Below the pieces are notes generated by a model. The model was not told the origin of the DNA, did not search any database, and saw only the letters and a list, made by a program, of their open reading frames with translations. From positions 1 through 35,827 of the IMG/VR virus record IMGVR_UViG_3300042402_001646: a DNA stretch of 35,827 nt, one strand, 5' to 3'. The stretch is from a virus. Positions 1 through 6,775 of this stretch are shown here, piece by piece. The translations under genes and the position numbers were made by a program. Each line of letters begins with the position of its first letter. The stretch's first letter is position 1.

Positions 1-553
1 CAAAACAATAAACCTTTTTTGATTTTCTAATTCCATTAGTTATTTTGTTTTCTTCCGTATGTCTAAAATTAATAGAGCCATCACCTCCATTAGTGCTATT
101 CATTAAATTAGCACCGCAAGATTTATACATAGCAATTAAATTAATTTCTTTTTTCTTTACTTCTTCAAAATCAAATGTAGAATCCAGTTCTATTGCACAT
201 ATTTGCTTTTCATTTCTTAAATACTTTTGAATCCATCTATCTTTTTTTGTTTTTAAGTATTTGCTTTCAGAAGTATGCTCATTAAGTCTTGTTTGTATTT
301 TCTTTTTTGTAAAACCAATATACCTAATTAATTCTTGCCCATCAACATAAAGTCCATATACTTTATAACATATTTTACTTCCTTTATTTATTTCCTCATT
401 TCTACCATTATCAAATGCTTTATCCATTTGCTCCTTTTCCATTTCTTTGGCTTGTTCAAAAATATTACTTGGTAATGAGTAATCATTTTGCTTCCAAAGT
501 GTTTCATATAACCATTCAACTGCTGTCATCTTGGTTTCATCTCTGGGTTTCAT
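1..553 (-). CDS. GIY-YIG homing-type endonuclease, N-terminal 184 residues (partial at window edge)
   Basis: This gene runs leftward off the start of the window. Residues about 9-50 form a small module (TAVEWL followed by FEQAKEMEKEQ) that also occurs in the neighbour at 1117-1314. The nuclease domain follows: GLY at 67-69, YIG at 78-80, the catalytic arginine in QTR at about 89, the metal-binding glutamate in KKKE at about 136, and an STNGGDG segment at about 153. That is the full GIY-YIG motif set. Such enzymes nick or cut DNA and are common as free-standing mobile genes in phages. The start ATG lies 4 nt after the stop of the upstream gene at 558. The frame is open to base 1, and the missing C-terminus is probably the piece at 35650-35826. 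Family call is firm; biological target unknown. Confidence 0.88.
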   Translation of the reverse strand, partial: MKPRDETKMTAVEWLYETLWKQNDYSLPSNIFEQAKEMEKEQMDKAFDNGRNEEINKGSKICYKVYGLYVDGQELIRYIGFTKKKIQTRLNEHTSESKYLKTKKDRWIQKYLRNEKQICAIELDSTFDFEEVKKKEINLIAMYKSCGANLMNSTNGGDGSINFRHTEENKITNGIRKSKKVYCF

Positions 554-557
554 AATA

Positions 558-887
558 TTATTTCTTTTTAAATTGTTCAAGATATTTTCCCTCAAAATGT
601 GCAGTTCTGTCACAAGAATATTGACCTATATTTTTAATCAAAAACCAGGCAAAATTCAACATATCTTCCTCACTATAACTTCTTTCTTTTTGCCATTCAG
701 CTCCTTCAATAAAACATTCTCTTGATGCATTACATATATCAATACCATTTATAACATAAACTCCTTCAATATATCTTTTCTTAGCGGCTTCTTCAATTGT
801 TTCTTTTTCCATATTATTATTTTTTAAATTACAATAGCATTCGTGTATGTCATTTGAGCCATAACACGCACAACTATTTGGTTTCAT
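558..887 (-). CDS. hypothetical protein, 109 aa
   Basis: I do not recognise a named family. The first 25 residues are Cys- and Asn-rich (CACYG, ECYCN). The rest contains AAKKRYIEG, an EGAEWQKER segment and EEDMLNFAWF, a pattern often seen in small soluble early proteins of Bacteroidota phages. An internal methionine at residue 26 (MEKETIEEAA, about position 812) is an alternative start that would remove the Cys-rich part. The longer start is kept because its ATG overlaps the stop of the upstream gene (884-887). It sits in the leftward run of small genes before the GIY-YIG nuclease. No membrane segment or signal peptide is visible. Confidence 0.6.
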   Translation of the reverse strand: MKPNSCACYGSNDIHECYCNLKNNNMEKETIEEAAKKRYIEGVYVINGIDICNASRECFIEGAEWQKERSYSEEDMLNFAWFLIKNIGQYSCDRTAHFEGKYLEQFKKK

Positions 888-1117
888 ATTGTGTTGTTTA
901 TTTCGGTTTTAACTTCTTGCCAATAATATCTATCAATTCTATACAATCCTTGTTCTGTTGAATGATGATTAAGTATTTCATCAACTGCAATTAATGCACA
1001 TTGCTTGGCTTTATTATTCATTTCTTTTTTCCAGTCTTTATAGACCTTTGTATCTGCAAATGGTATTTTGCCTAAAAACTTTTCTACTAATTCTTTTGCT
1101 TTTTCTTTTGCTTCCAT
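884..1117 (-). CDS. hypothetical protein, 77 aa
   Basis: A small charged protein, unknown function. It starts with a helix rich in Lys and Glu (EAKEKAKELVEKF) and has an AKQCALIAVDEIL helix in the middle, a combination I associate with small hypothetical proteins of Bacteroidota phages. Its start codon shares a base with the stop of the 65-residue gene upstream (1117), and its stop overlaps the start of the next gene (884-887), so it is translationally coupled within the leftward operon. No catalytic motif can be seen. Confidence 0.62.
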   Translation of the reverse strand: MEAKEKAKELVEKFLGKIPFADTKVYKDWKKEMNNKAKQCALIAVDEILNHHSTEQGLYRIDRYYWQEVKTEINNTI

Positions 1118-1314
1118 TAGTCTTGTTTATTAAAATTGTCGTTATAATACTCCTGCGCATTGTACTGTTTCGGCATTATAGCCCTTGAATAGCCAACGTG
1201 GTAGCTATTGATAATATTTTGCTTTTCAATTTCTTTGGCTAACTTTAGCAACTCTTTTGGAATGGCTAACTCATTCGCTAACCAGTCAACTGCGCTTATT
1301 TGTTTTGTGGGCAT
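1117..1314 (-). CDS. small AVDWL-module protein, 65 aa
   Basis: Residues about 5-45 match the N-terminal module of the GIY-YIG protein at 1-553: SAVDWLANEL here against TAVEWLYETL there, followed in both by a KEIEKQ or KEMEKEQ helix and a glycine-containing GYSRA or NGRNE stretch. The module stands alone here and is fused to a nuclease in the other gene. Its function is unknown; a DNA- or protein-docking role is a guess. The gene begins 2 nt after the stop of the upstream gene (1316). Confidence 0.65.
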   Translation of the reverse strand: MPTKQISAVDWLANELAIPKELLKLAKEIEKQNIINSYHVGYSRAIMPKQYNAQEYYNDNFNKQD

Positions 1315-1315
1315 C

Positions 1316-1732
1316 TTATTTTATTTTCAAATTATTTATCTGTATCTCAATCGGCACTTCTATACCCTCTGTACCATCTTTCTCTGCGTAACTGTTAAGC
1401 AGATAACCAATCGGAAAAGAACACTTCGGTGCTACTCTAAAAGCATATCCATCGTTAGCCTTGCACTCGATATAATATCCCCAGTGCAATCTAACCTTAA
1501 CAAGTTCACCGATTGCGTATCTGCCTAACCGTTGAATGATGCGCTGCCCTTTAATATACGCATAAAAGTATAACACACAATAGTTCTCTTCTTTGCGTAT
1601 TCCCAAACGAATGCTATTCCAGTGATGCCAACCTCTGGAAAATCCTATAACCTTTTGCACACCATTTGATTTCGCGAAATCAGAAATAATGAATTCGCAG
1701 GTTAACTTGGTAGGTTTATAAAGCAGTTTCAT
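1316..1732 (-). CDS. hypothetical protein, 138 aa
   Basis: Start chosen at 1732, where ATGA overlaps the stop of the upstream 63-residue membrane protein. The frame is open further upstream to 1894, but that extension overlaps the neighbouring gene entirely and is probably not translated. The protein is rich in aromatic and basic residues (SRGWHHWNSIRLGIRK near residues 30-45, then YFYAYIKGQRIIQRLG), suggesting a compact beta-rich fold. I do not recognise the family. The operon context is small leftward genes only. Confidence 0.6.
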   Translation of the reverse strand: MKLLYKPTKLTCEFIISDFAKSNGVQKVIGFSRGWHHWNSIRLGIRKEENYCVLYFYAYIKGQRIIQRLGRYAIGELVKVRLHWGYYIECKANDGYAFRVAPKCSFPIGYLLNSYAEKDGTEGIEVPIEIQINNLKIK

Positions 1733-1920
1733 TTTTTTAACCATTGCTGCATAAATCCTGCACCGCACACCGCACTGGTTAACGAGGCGCAAAAGGATAG
1801 TGTAAATGTAAGCAACTCGGAATTTCCAAAGAAAACTCCAGTCATTGCGAATTTGATTGCCCAAAATGACATAAATAGGGCTGATAATGCCCATAGGATA
1901 AGTGATGGTTTTGTTTTCAT
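1729..1920 (-). CDS. small membrane protein, 63 aa
   Basis: Two hydrophobic stretches are predicted to span the membrane: about residues 7-27 (ILWALSALFMSFWAIKF) and 36-58 (LLTFTLSFCASLTSAVCGAGF). The ends are basic. A two-helix protein of this size could be a holin-like or envelope-modifying phage protein, but nothing specific shows that, and it lies away from the recognised lysis genes. Its stop overlaps the next start as ATGA, so the two genes are coupled. Confidence 0.58.
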   Translation of the reverse strand: MKTKPSLILWALSALFMSFWAIKFAMTGVFFGNSELLTFTLSFCASLTSAVCGAGFMQQWLKK

Positions 1921-1932
1921 ATTTATAAATTG

Positions 1933-2115
1933 TTAGGATCTAATTCTAATTTCGGGGTCTAATTCTTCATTCAATAATTGTTCAAGTTTCGGGCTTAAAT
2001 GTACTTGATTTTTTCCATTAGTAATGTCGGTAAGCACCCAACCGCCACGAATTCCGTTTTCGCGGTCGGTTTCTTCAAATTCCCAATGCAATGTTAATGT
2101 TGTTGTTGTTGTCAT
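1933..2115 (-). CDS. hypothetical protein, 60 aa, first gene of the leftward operon
   Basis: Small soluble protein beginning with a run of threonines (MTTTTTLTLHWEF) and continuing with GIRGGWVLTD and an acidic C-terminal half. It reads like a short beta-rich protein of unknown function. It is promoter-proximal in the leftward unit: a TAnnTTTG element lies 24 nt upstream of the ATG. No homologue recognised. Confidence 0.6.
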   Translation of the reverse strand: MTTTTTLTLHWEFEETDRENGIRGGWVLTDITNGKNQVHLSPKLEQLLNEELDPEIRIRS

Positions 2116-2138
2116 AGTTATTTAGTTTTAAATTTTGG

Positions 2139-2166
2139 CAAATATAAAATAAAAATAATTAGCAAA
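2139..2166 (-). promoter_or_regulatory. leftward Bacteroidota-type promoter
   Basis: On the minus strand TTTG (2166-2163) is followed after 16 nt by TATATTTG (2146-2139), matching the -33 and -7 elements of Bacteroidota housekeeping promoters. The usual spacing is nearer 19 nt, so it is slightly short. It precedes the first leftward gene, whose ATG is at 2115. Confidence 0.5.
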
Positions 2167-2193
2167 CAATTTTATTTTTAAAAATATTATTAG

Positions 2194-2201
2194 TAGGTTT
2201 G
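2194..2201 (+). promoter_or_regulatory. rightward promoter -7 element
   Basis: TAGGTTTG fits TAnnTTTG and lies about 40 nt before the first rightward ATG at 2241. No convincing TTTG lies 19-21 nt upstream, so the call rests on position in the divergent intergenic gap and on the -7 match alone. Confidence 0.4.
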
Positions 2202-2240
2202 CGGTCGAAATAATTAATACTAACTAAAAACAACAAACAA

Positions 2241-2690
2241 ATGAAACCAAACACTTACACAAAAGCAAAAGAAAACATTACAAAAATTCGTAAACATTTG
2301 TACGAAAATTACAAAATTAATGAAAATATACTATACAAAGACATAGAAATATTTATGAATAATAATAATATTCATGGTATGAATTTTTATTATTTAGTTT
2401 ATTCAAAATGTTGCGTATTAGTTAAAAGAGGGGTATATAAAATAATGCCACAAATGTTTATTATGCAAATTGATAAAATAATAGAATTATCAAATATTGT
2501 TATAAAAGAAAAAAAATACACAAAACTGGCTAAAAAAAATAATGCAAAATTTTTTACTCCAACACTTTTTAGAAAAGAAAAAGAAATTGAAAAACAAAGT
2601 GAAACTTTAACCGAAGAAAGTTGTATTGCTTTTTTAAAACAATTAGGTTATAAAATATTGAAACAAATAAATAAATACGAAGAAATCTAA
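2241..2690 (+). CDS. hypothetical early protein, 149 aa
   Basis: First gene of the long rightward unit. Lysine- and asparagine-rich (AT-rich codons), helical, with no signal peptide or clear membrane segment. N-terminal part KAKENITKIRKHLYENYKI looks helical; the middle has FYYLVYSKCCVLVKRGVYKI, a hydrophobic beta-like stretch that could be part of a small winged-helix fold. The C-terminus has an ESCIAFLKQLGYKILK segment of the kind found in HTH-containing accessory proteins. I do not recognise a family. Position next to the divergent promoter would fit an early regulator, which is inference only. Confidence 0.6.
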   Translation: MKPNTYTKAKENITKIRKHLYENYKINENILYKDIEIFMNNNNIHGMNFYYLVYSKCCVLVKRGVYKIMPQMFIMQIDKIIELSNIVIKEKKYTKLAKKNNAKFFTPTLFRKEKEIEKQSETLTEESCIAFLKQLGYKILKQINKYEEI

Positions 2691-2711
2691 ACAAATTTAA
2701 CAACTAACACA

Positions 2712-2879
2712 ATGAAACAACTTATCCAACGCTTACTTTTCGGTTACCGAAACAACCCCGATGCGTACACTCCTAAAGGAGGCGCGAAATTAACTTATAA
2801 AGGTGGCAATGCTGAAGCCATACATTCTGCACTTGTATTAATGCAATATCAAATCAAACATGCCAAAGGAATCAATTAA
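2712..2879 (+). CDS. small hypothetical protein, 55 aa
   Basis: A short frame from ATG 2712 to TAA 2877-2879. The protein starts MKQLIQRLLFGYRNNPDAYT and continues with PKGGAKLTYKGGNAEA and a hydrophobic IHSALVLMQY helix. Codon use is ordinary rather than AT-run noise, it fills the gap between its neighbours, and its end overlaps the next gene (ATG 2860) by 20 nt in the close-packed style of this genome. Function unknown. Confidence 0.55.
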   Translation: MKQLIQRLLFGYRNNPDAYTPKGGAKLTYKGGNAEAIHSALVLMQYQIKHAKGIN

Positions 2880-3237
2880 AACACGCAACAGAAAGACAAG
2901 CCGCTACATTAGTGATGCTTATGTTAACATCATTAGACCTGAAGCAATCGACCCGAAGCACTGGGATATGTGGCTAAAACACAATGCAGGACTAACGCAA
3001 GTTGAAATCGCAATGATATTCCACGTTAAGAAATTCGAAGTGGTGCAAATACTTGCAACGGTTGTGGAGCTGCTAAAATACAAACCGAAAATTATCGAAA
3101 AGGAATGGACTCAAGAGTTTAGGGTTTGGATTGATGGCCAGTTGTTTAGAGATAAGATAAGGGCCAAACTACATGCCGCTTATAAGGTGGCTAAAAAAAC
3201 AAATAGTAATCATTTATTAATAATGTCAGAAGTATGA
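2860..3237 (+). CDS. HTH-containing hypothetical protein, 125 aa
   Basis: Basic N-terminus (ESIKTRNRKTSRYISDAY), then around residues 44-68 a helix-turn-helix-like stretch: LTQVEIAMIFHVKKFEVVQIL, with the typical Q-E-I-A and turn spacing. The C-terminal half is basic and helical (RDKIRAKLHAAYKVAKK). A DNA-binding early protein is likely; repressor, packaging or replication accessory roles cannot be separated. It is not next to terminase, which argues against a TerS role. Its stop overlaps the next start at 3234-3237. Confidence 0.55.
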   Translation: MPKESIKTRNRKTSRYISDAYVNIIRPEAIDPKHWDMWLKHNAGLTQVEIAMIFHVKKFEVVQILATVVELLKYKPKIIEKEWTQEFRVWIDGQLFRDKIRAKLHAAYKVAKKTNSNHLLIMSEV

Positions 3238-3578
3238 TGGTTGAACTACGAAAAAAACGAAGCGCAACAAGTGCTTATCAAGTTAAACCAATAATAAGGT
3301 GTGCTAAAAAAAAGCAATCTGTTTTTATTGTTTCAAAATTAATATTAAAACAAATGGATATTAACCCTGAAACCGATGGTATTATGTTTGGATTTAAAGA
3401 TAAAAAATTGCATATTTTTAAGGAACTAAAAGAAAGCGACAATTATCACTTATCGGTTGCCGATGCCAACACGATGAGGTTTAGAAGCAATGATTTATTT
3501 GAGCATATTTCTAAACACTTTGGAAAACAAGATTTTACTATTGAACTGCAAAACGATTTAACATTTAAACTATTATGA
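3234..3578 (+). CDS. conserved-looking hypothetical protein, 114 aa
   Basis: The frame starts with two consecutive ATG codons (3234 and 3237); either may be used. The protein has a basic N-terminus, then alternating beta-like segments: QSVFIVSKLILKQM, DGIMFGFKDKKLHIFKE, YHLSVADANTMRFRS, then a helix and a final beta strand. That reads as a small beta-barrel domain, possibly AbrB-like or nucleic-acid binding, but no diagnostic motif is visible. It overlaps both neighbours by ATGA-type junctions and directly precedes the DNA methyltransferase, which it may accompany. Confidence 0.55.
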   Translation: MMVELRKKRSATSAYQVKPIIRCAKKKQSVFIVSKLILKQMDINPETDGIMFGFKDKKLHIFKELKESDNYHLSVADANTMRFRSNDLFEHISKHFGKQDFTIELQNDLTFKLL

Positions 3579-4201
3579 TAAACTTTCACAACTGCGACAA
3601 TATGCAGTTTATGGCTGATGTGCCTGATAAGTATTACGAACTTGCCATTTGCGATATTCCTTATGGATTGGGGGATAAGTTAACGCAAGGTGGAACGTGG
3701 GCGGCTAAATATAAAAAGGGGGATGCCGATTGGGATAAGTTACCACCAAAAGAATATTTTGAACAATTATTTAGAATATCACAAAATCAAATTATTTGGG
3801 GTGGAAACTATGTTGACCTACCACCGACAAGAGGTTTTGTAATTTGGGATAAAGTGGCATTGATGGACACAATGGCTGACTGCGAGTTTGCGTGGACTTC
3901 ATTTGATAGAAACGCAAAGATTTTTAGGCATGTTAGAAATACATCTGAAAAGCGCATTCATATTACTCAAAAACCTGTTGCCCTTTACGAATGGCTATTA
4001 TCAAAATACGCAAAGCCAAACGATAAGATAATTGACACTCATGGTGGAAGCGGCTCAATAGCCATAGCAGTTGACAAAGCGAACACATTAGATAAAACAA
4101 ACTATACACTTGACATTATTGAACTCGATAAGGATTACTTCGATGCCTCACTTAACCGATTTAAACAATACAAATCACAAACAACACTAAACTTAAAATG
4201 A
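3575..4201 (+). CDS. DNA methyltransferase (N6-adenine or N4-cytosine, beta class), orphan
   Basis: Transfers a methyl group from S-adenosylmethionine to an exocyclic amino group in DNA. The catalytic motif IV is DIPYG at residues 26-30 (D-I-P-Y rather than the common DPPY). The motif order is catalytic motif first, then ITQKP at about 131-135, then the SAM-binding DTHGGSGS at about 154-161; this IV-before-I order is that of beta-class enzymes. At 208 aa it is short for the class, with a small region for target recognition. No partner restriction nuclease lies nearby, so it probably protects phage DNA from host restriction or marks it for replication or packaging. It overlaps both neighbours by 4 nt. 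Confidence 0.85.
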   Translation: MINFHNCDNMQFMADVPDKYYELAICDIPYGLGDKLTQGGTWAAKYKKGDADWDKLPPKEYFEQLFRISQNQIIWGGNYVDLPPTRGFVIWDKVALMDTMADCEFAWTSFDRNAKIFRHVRNTSEKRIHITQKPVALYEWLLSKYAKPNDKIIDTHGGSGSIAIAVDKANTLDKTNYTLDIIELDKDYFDASLNRFKQYKSQTTLNLK

Positions 4202-4464
4202 ACATAACCGCAGAACAACCCCGAATCAAACCAAGCAACACCCAACTTAAACAAGAATACAAACAGATGTTGGCACTTGTTGAACACAACGGATCCCGAC
4301 CCGCGAAATGCAATCCAATAACCGAAGCGGCTAAACAATTTGGCTACACTCGACCCGGTATTGCCAGACTTATGAATGGTAAAGTTGACCGTTGGAAGCC
4401 TCAACATTTTATGATTTATGATTTTCTTAAAAATTATTTGTCTGTAAATCAACAACTTAAGTAA
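4198..4464 (+). CDS. HTH-like hypothetical protein, 88 aa
   Basis: Residues about 42-61 read ITEAAKQFGYTRPGIARLMN, a good helix-turn-helix pattern with ALA at the first helix and a recognition-like second helix. The rest is basic N-terminally and hydrophobic C-terminally (FMIYDFLKNYLSVN). It is coupled to the methyltransferase by an ATGA overlap, so a role as regulator of that gene or as a DNA-binding partner is plausible, though unproven. Confidence 0.55.
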   Translation: MNITAEQPRIKPSNTQLKQEYKQMLALVEHNGSRPAKCNPITEAAKQFGYTRPGIARLMNGKVDRWKPQHFMIYDFLKNYLSVNQQLK

Positions 4465-4503
4465 TTAGCTAAAAATAAAATTAGGAGGTAAAGAAATAAA
4501 CTC

Positions 4504-4511
4504 TATATTTG
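4504..4511 (+). promoter_or_regulatory. promoter -7 element before the 4551 gene
   Basis: TATATTTG fits TAnnTTTG and lies 39 nt before ATG 4551, in an 86-nt gap. No clear TTTG lies upstream at the expected distance. The element also argues against an earlier TTG start at 4509, which would fall inside it. Confidence 0.42.
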
Positions 4512-4550
4512 TGCTATCAAATAACAACAACAACTAAAAACACTAACAAC

Positions 4551-4862
4551 ATGACAACAGAACAATTAAAAACTAAAAAAATTACATTAGCAACTTTAAA
4601 AAGCTTTATAAATAAAAATGAAGTTTATATAAAAATGGAATCTTCATTTGATGGCATGAGTGACATGATTGAATATGATAAAAATGCAAAGTATATGCCT
4701 GCTCAAAAAACAGATAACAATGTTAAAAACACACTTGGACTTAACGGTTTATGGTTAGTAGGTAGTTCAAGAAATTATTTTAGATACTTTGAAGATGAAA
4801 ATTTTTATGGTATAGATGTTACCAACTGCTGCGGAAGTTCTTTAATAGCAGTTAAAAAATAA
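4551..4862 (+). CDS. conserved hypothetical protein, 103 aa
   Basis: Start chosen at ATG 4551, downstream of the promoter-like element. The N-terminal half has LATLKSFINKN followed by ESSFDGM, and the C-terminal half has GLWLVGSSRNYF, YFEDENFYGIDV and NCCGSSLIAV. I recall this order of motifs from hypothetical proteins of Bacteroidota and their phages, but no function is known to me. The two adjacent cysteines in TNCCGS stand out. It is followed by a GC-rich hairpin (4872-4888). Confidence 0.68.
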   Translation: MTTEQLKTKKITLATLKSFINKNEVYIKMESSFDGMSDMIEYDKNAKYMPAQKTDNNVKNTLGLNGLWLVGSSRNYFRYFEDENFYGIDVTNCCGSSLIAVKK

Positions 4863-4871
4863 AACAAACAA

Positions 4872-4888
4872 GGGGGCTAAACACCCCC
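4872..4888. terminator. GC-rich intergenic hairpin
   Basis: GGGGG (4872-4876) and CCCCC (4884-4888) can pair around a 7-nt loop. There is no U-tract on the plus strand, so it may act as an RNA-stabilising or processing hairpin rather than a strong terminator. It lies between the stop at 4862 and the ATG at 4918. Confidence 0.4.
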
Positions 4889-4917
4889 AATTACTAACCC
4901 AATAAAAACAAACTAAC

Positions 4918-5208
4918 ATGAACACAATCAACATTATCACAAAAGTATCAACGCTAACAACGTGGCAAATCGAAAATTCTAAAGAGCGCATCGAATACGA
5001 ATCAGACAATGAAACGTTCTACGTATGGAATAAAGACAACGAAATAACCGCTTCTATTGACCGTAAAGATGCATTCTGGACTATGCAACTATGTGACCTT
5101 GCAGTAAGCAACGACAAGCACGAAATCAACTTGCAATTCAACGATTACATCCCGCACACCTCATTTCTTTCAATGGTATTAACCGATTTTTTACACAAAA
5201 ACAAATAA
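4918..5208 (+). CDS. hypothetical protein, 96 aa
   Basis: Soluble, mixed-charge protein with several aromatic positions (TTWQIENSKERIEYES, FYVWNKDNEITAS, DAFWTMQLCDLAV). No family recognised and no signal or membrane segment. It starts just after the 4872-4888 hairpin and lies 10 nt before the DUF3127 gene, so it probably belongs to the recombination/replication group that follows. Confidence 0.6.
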   Translation: MNTINIITKVSTLTTWQIENSKERIEYESDNETFYVWNKDNEITASIDRKDAFWTMQLCDLAVSNDKHEINLQFNDYIPHTSFLSMVLTDFLHKNK

Positions 5209-5218
5209 ACAAACAATT

Positions 5219-5542
5219 ATGACAATCAAAGGCACAATTAAGCGCATAGGCGCAACGACAACAGTTAGTGATGGAAAGTTTAGCAAACGCGAATTAGTAC
5301 TCACCACAACAGACCAGTACCCACAAATCGTATCAATTGAACTACAACAAAAAGCCTGCTCAATAGCGGATTCATTAACAGTAGGGCAAGACATTGAGGC
5401 TCACATTAACATCAGAGGTCGTGAGTGGACATCACCGCAAGGTGAAGTTAAGGTGTTCAACACTATTGCATGTTGGAAGATTGATAGTAATCCATTTACG
5501 GAGGCAGCAGCACCAAGTAATAATCAAGAAGTCCCATTTTAA
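5219..5542 (+). CDS. DUF3127 OB-fold protein, probable ssDNA-binding protein
   Basis: The body matches the DUF3127 pattern: an N-terminal IKGTIKRIG strand, KRELVLTTTDQYPQ in the middle, a conserved VGQDIEAHINIRGRE stretch and a C-terminal ACWKI strand. DUF3127 proteins are thought to adopt an OB fold. The protein ends in EVPF, resembling the acidic, hydrophobic tip (DDIPF type) that bacterial SSB proteins use to contact partners. Together with the following RecT-like gene this suggests binding of single-stranded DNA in replication or recombination. The ssDNA-binding role is inference; the domain call is good. Confidence 0.78.
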   Translation: MTIKGTIKRIGATTTVSDGKFSKRELVLTTTDQYPQIVSIELQQKACSIADSLTVGQDIEAHINIRGREWTSPQGEVKVFNTIACWKIDSNPFTEAAAPSNNQEVPF

Positions 5543-5564
5543 TAATAACTAAAAACAAATAACA

Positions 5565-6260
5565 ATGAACACACAAGTAAGCACAGTAACAACAATTAAC
5601 ACTACTGATATAATGAATATCAGTAAAGCATTTTATGAAAGCGGAATGTTTACCGACATTAAAAGTGTTGCGCAGGCTATGGTCAAAATATCCGCAGGGC
5701 AAGAAATCGGAATACCTCCATTCGCCTCAATGACTGGTATACATATTATACAAGGAAAGCCAACTATTGGTGCTGGTTTAATAGCATCACGTTTAAAAGG
5801 TAGTGGCAAGTATGATTATCGTGTTGTTGAGGCCTCTGAAAAGGTTTGCTCAATTGATTTCTATCAAGGTAACACAAAGATAGGCAATAGCACATTCACT
5901 ATTGAGGATGCGAAAAAAGCACTAACCAAGAACATTGATAAATTTCCAAAGAATATGCTATTTGCAAGGGCTATCAGTAATGGTGTGAAGTGGTATTGCC
6001 CAGACATCTTTAGTGGACCAGTGTATGTGCCAGAGGAAATGCAAGTAATAACTACTGAAGAGGCTACCCACATCGAAGTTGACACAACTATTGATGAGAT
6101 TATCAATGACATTCAAGTATGTGTTAGTTTAGATGAATTACAAGCTATTTGGAAAGCAGTTCCTAAAGACATTAAACTTGACTTAAGAGTATTAGCAGCA
6201 AAGGATGATATGAAAGCTAAATTAACAACTATTTCATTAACATCTAAAACCGAAGCATAA
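5565..6260 (+). CDS. RecT-like single-strand annealing protein
   Basis: Residues 44-77 contain AGQEIGIPPFASMTGIHIIQ followed by GKPTIGAGLIASRLK, a pattern shared by phage proteins annotated as RecT-family recombinases, with the following YDYRVVEASEK and DAKKAL segments also typical. Such proteins anneal complementary single strands during phage recombination and replication. At 231 aa the length is slightly short for the family, and the C-terminal about 60 residues look like a variable partner-binding tail. It sits between the DUF3127 and Gp157 genes and overlaps the latter by one base (TAATG junction at 6260), supporting a recombination operon. A partner exonuclease was not found next to it. 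Confidence 0.72.
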   Translation: MNTQVSTVTTINTTDIMNISKAFYESGMFTDIKSVAQAMVKISAGQEIGIPPFASMTGIHIIQGKPTIGAGLIASRLKGSGKYDYRVVEASEKVCSIDFYQGNTKIGNSTFTIEDAKKALTKNIDKFPKNMLFARAISNGVKWYCPDIFSGPVYVPEEMQVITTEEATHIEVDTTIDEIINDIQVCVSLDELQAIWKAVPKDIKLDLRVLAAKDDMKAKLTTISLTSKTEA

Positions 6261-6754
6261 TGAAACTAACAATCTATCAAATCGAACAAAGCTATAACCA
6301 ATTAGCTGAAGAACTTATAGAGAATGGGGGTGAGTTAACCCCCTCTCTTGAGGAAGCACTTGCCATTACCGAAGAACAACTGCAAAACAAATCTGTTGCC
6401 TATTCATTTGTTATTAAGCAAATGGATGCAGATGTTGAAATTATTGAGGCTGAAATAAAGAGGTTGCAGGCAGCAAAGAAACAACGTGAGAAAGCATCGG
6501 ATTATTTAAAGGATCGCATTAAACACGCAATGGATTTATTTAGCATTGAAGAAATTAAAACACCATTGGTCAAGATTAACTTTAGAAAATCTGAAACAGT
6601 TGAGGTGGATGATGTTAACAAATTGCCTGCTGCATTCAAAGTGGTAAAGGTAACAGAACAAGCAGATAAGGTAGCTATTAAAGCAGCACTTAAAGATGGT
6701 GTTGAGGTTGCTGGATGCAGCATTGCAACACATCGTAATTTGCAGATTAAGTAA
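6260..6754 (+). CDS. siphovirus Gp157 family protein
   Basis: Matches the Gp157 family (named from Streptococcus thermophilus siphovirus Sfi proteins): N-terminal IENGGELTPSLEEALAIT, a central coiled coil (about residues 45-90, IEAEIKRLQAAKKQREKA), then IKTPLVKINFRKSETVEVDD and a C-terminal AIKAALKDGVEVAG followed by the NLQIK end. Length (164 aa) is normal for the family. Gp157 genes lie with phage recombination genes, as here; their biochemical function is not settled, and resistance or DNA-binding roles have been proposed. A GGGGGT/ACCCCC pair inside the gene near 6326-6343 is most likely a by-product of coding sequence. Confidence 0.85.
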   Translation: MKLTIYQIEQSYNQLAEELIENGGELTPSLEEALAITEEQLQNKSVAYSFVIKQMDADVEIIEAEIKRLQAAKKQREKASDYLKDRIKHAMDLFSIEEIKTPLVKINFRKSETVEVDDVNKLPAAFKVVKVTEQADKVAIKAALKDGVEVAGCSIATHRNLQIK

Positions 6755-6770
6755 TTAATTTATATATTTA
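6739..6770 (+). promoter_or_regulatory. promoter driving the 6776-6870 leader RNA
   Basis: TTTG at 6739-6742 is separated by 20 nt from TATATTTA at 6763-6770 (one mismatch to TAnnTTTG). A start point near 6776-6778 is expected, just before the first strand of the structured leader. Confidence 0.55.
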
Positions 6771-6775
6771 CAAAG

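Noticed and set aside
1733-1894. N-terminal extension of the 1316-1732 gene to a start at 1894
   Set aside because: The extension lies entirely within the 63-aa membrane protein gene in another frame; the ATGA coupling at 1732 is a better start.
4483-4488. AGGAGG sequence resembling a Shine-Dalgarno site
   Set aside because: No start codon lies within 15 nt downstream, and the genes here do not use such sites.
6326-6343. GGGGGT/ACCCCC hairpin in the Gp157 gene
   Set aside because: It encodes the conserved GGELTP region of the family, so the pairing is explained by codon choice. No T-run or gene boundary is near.
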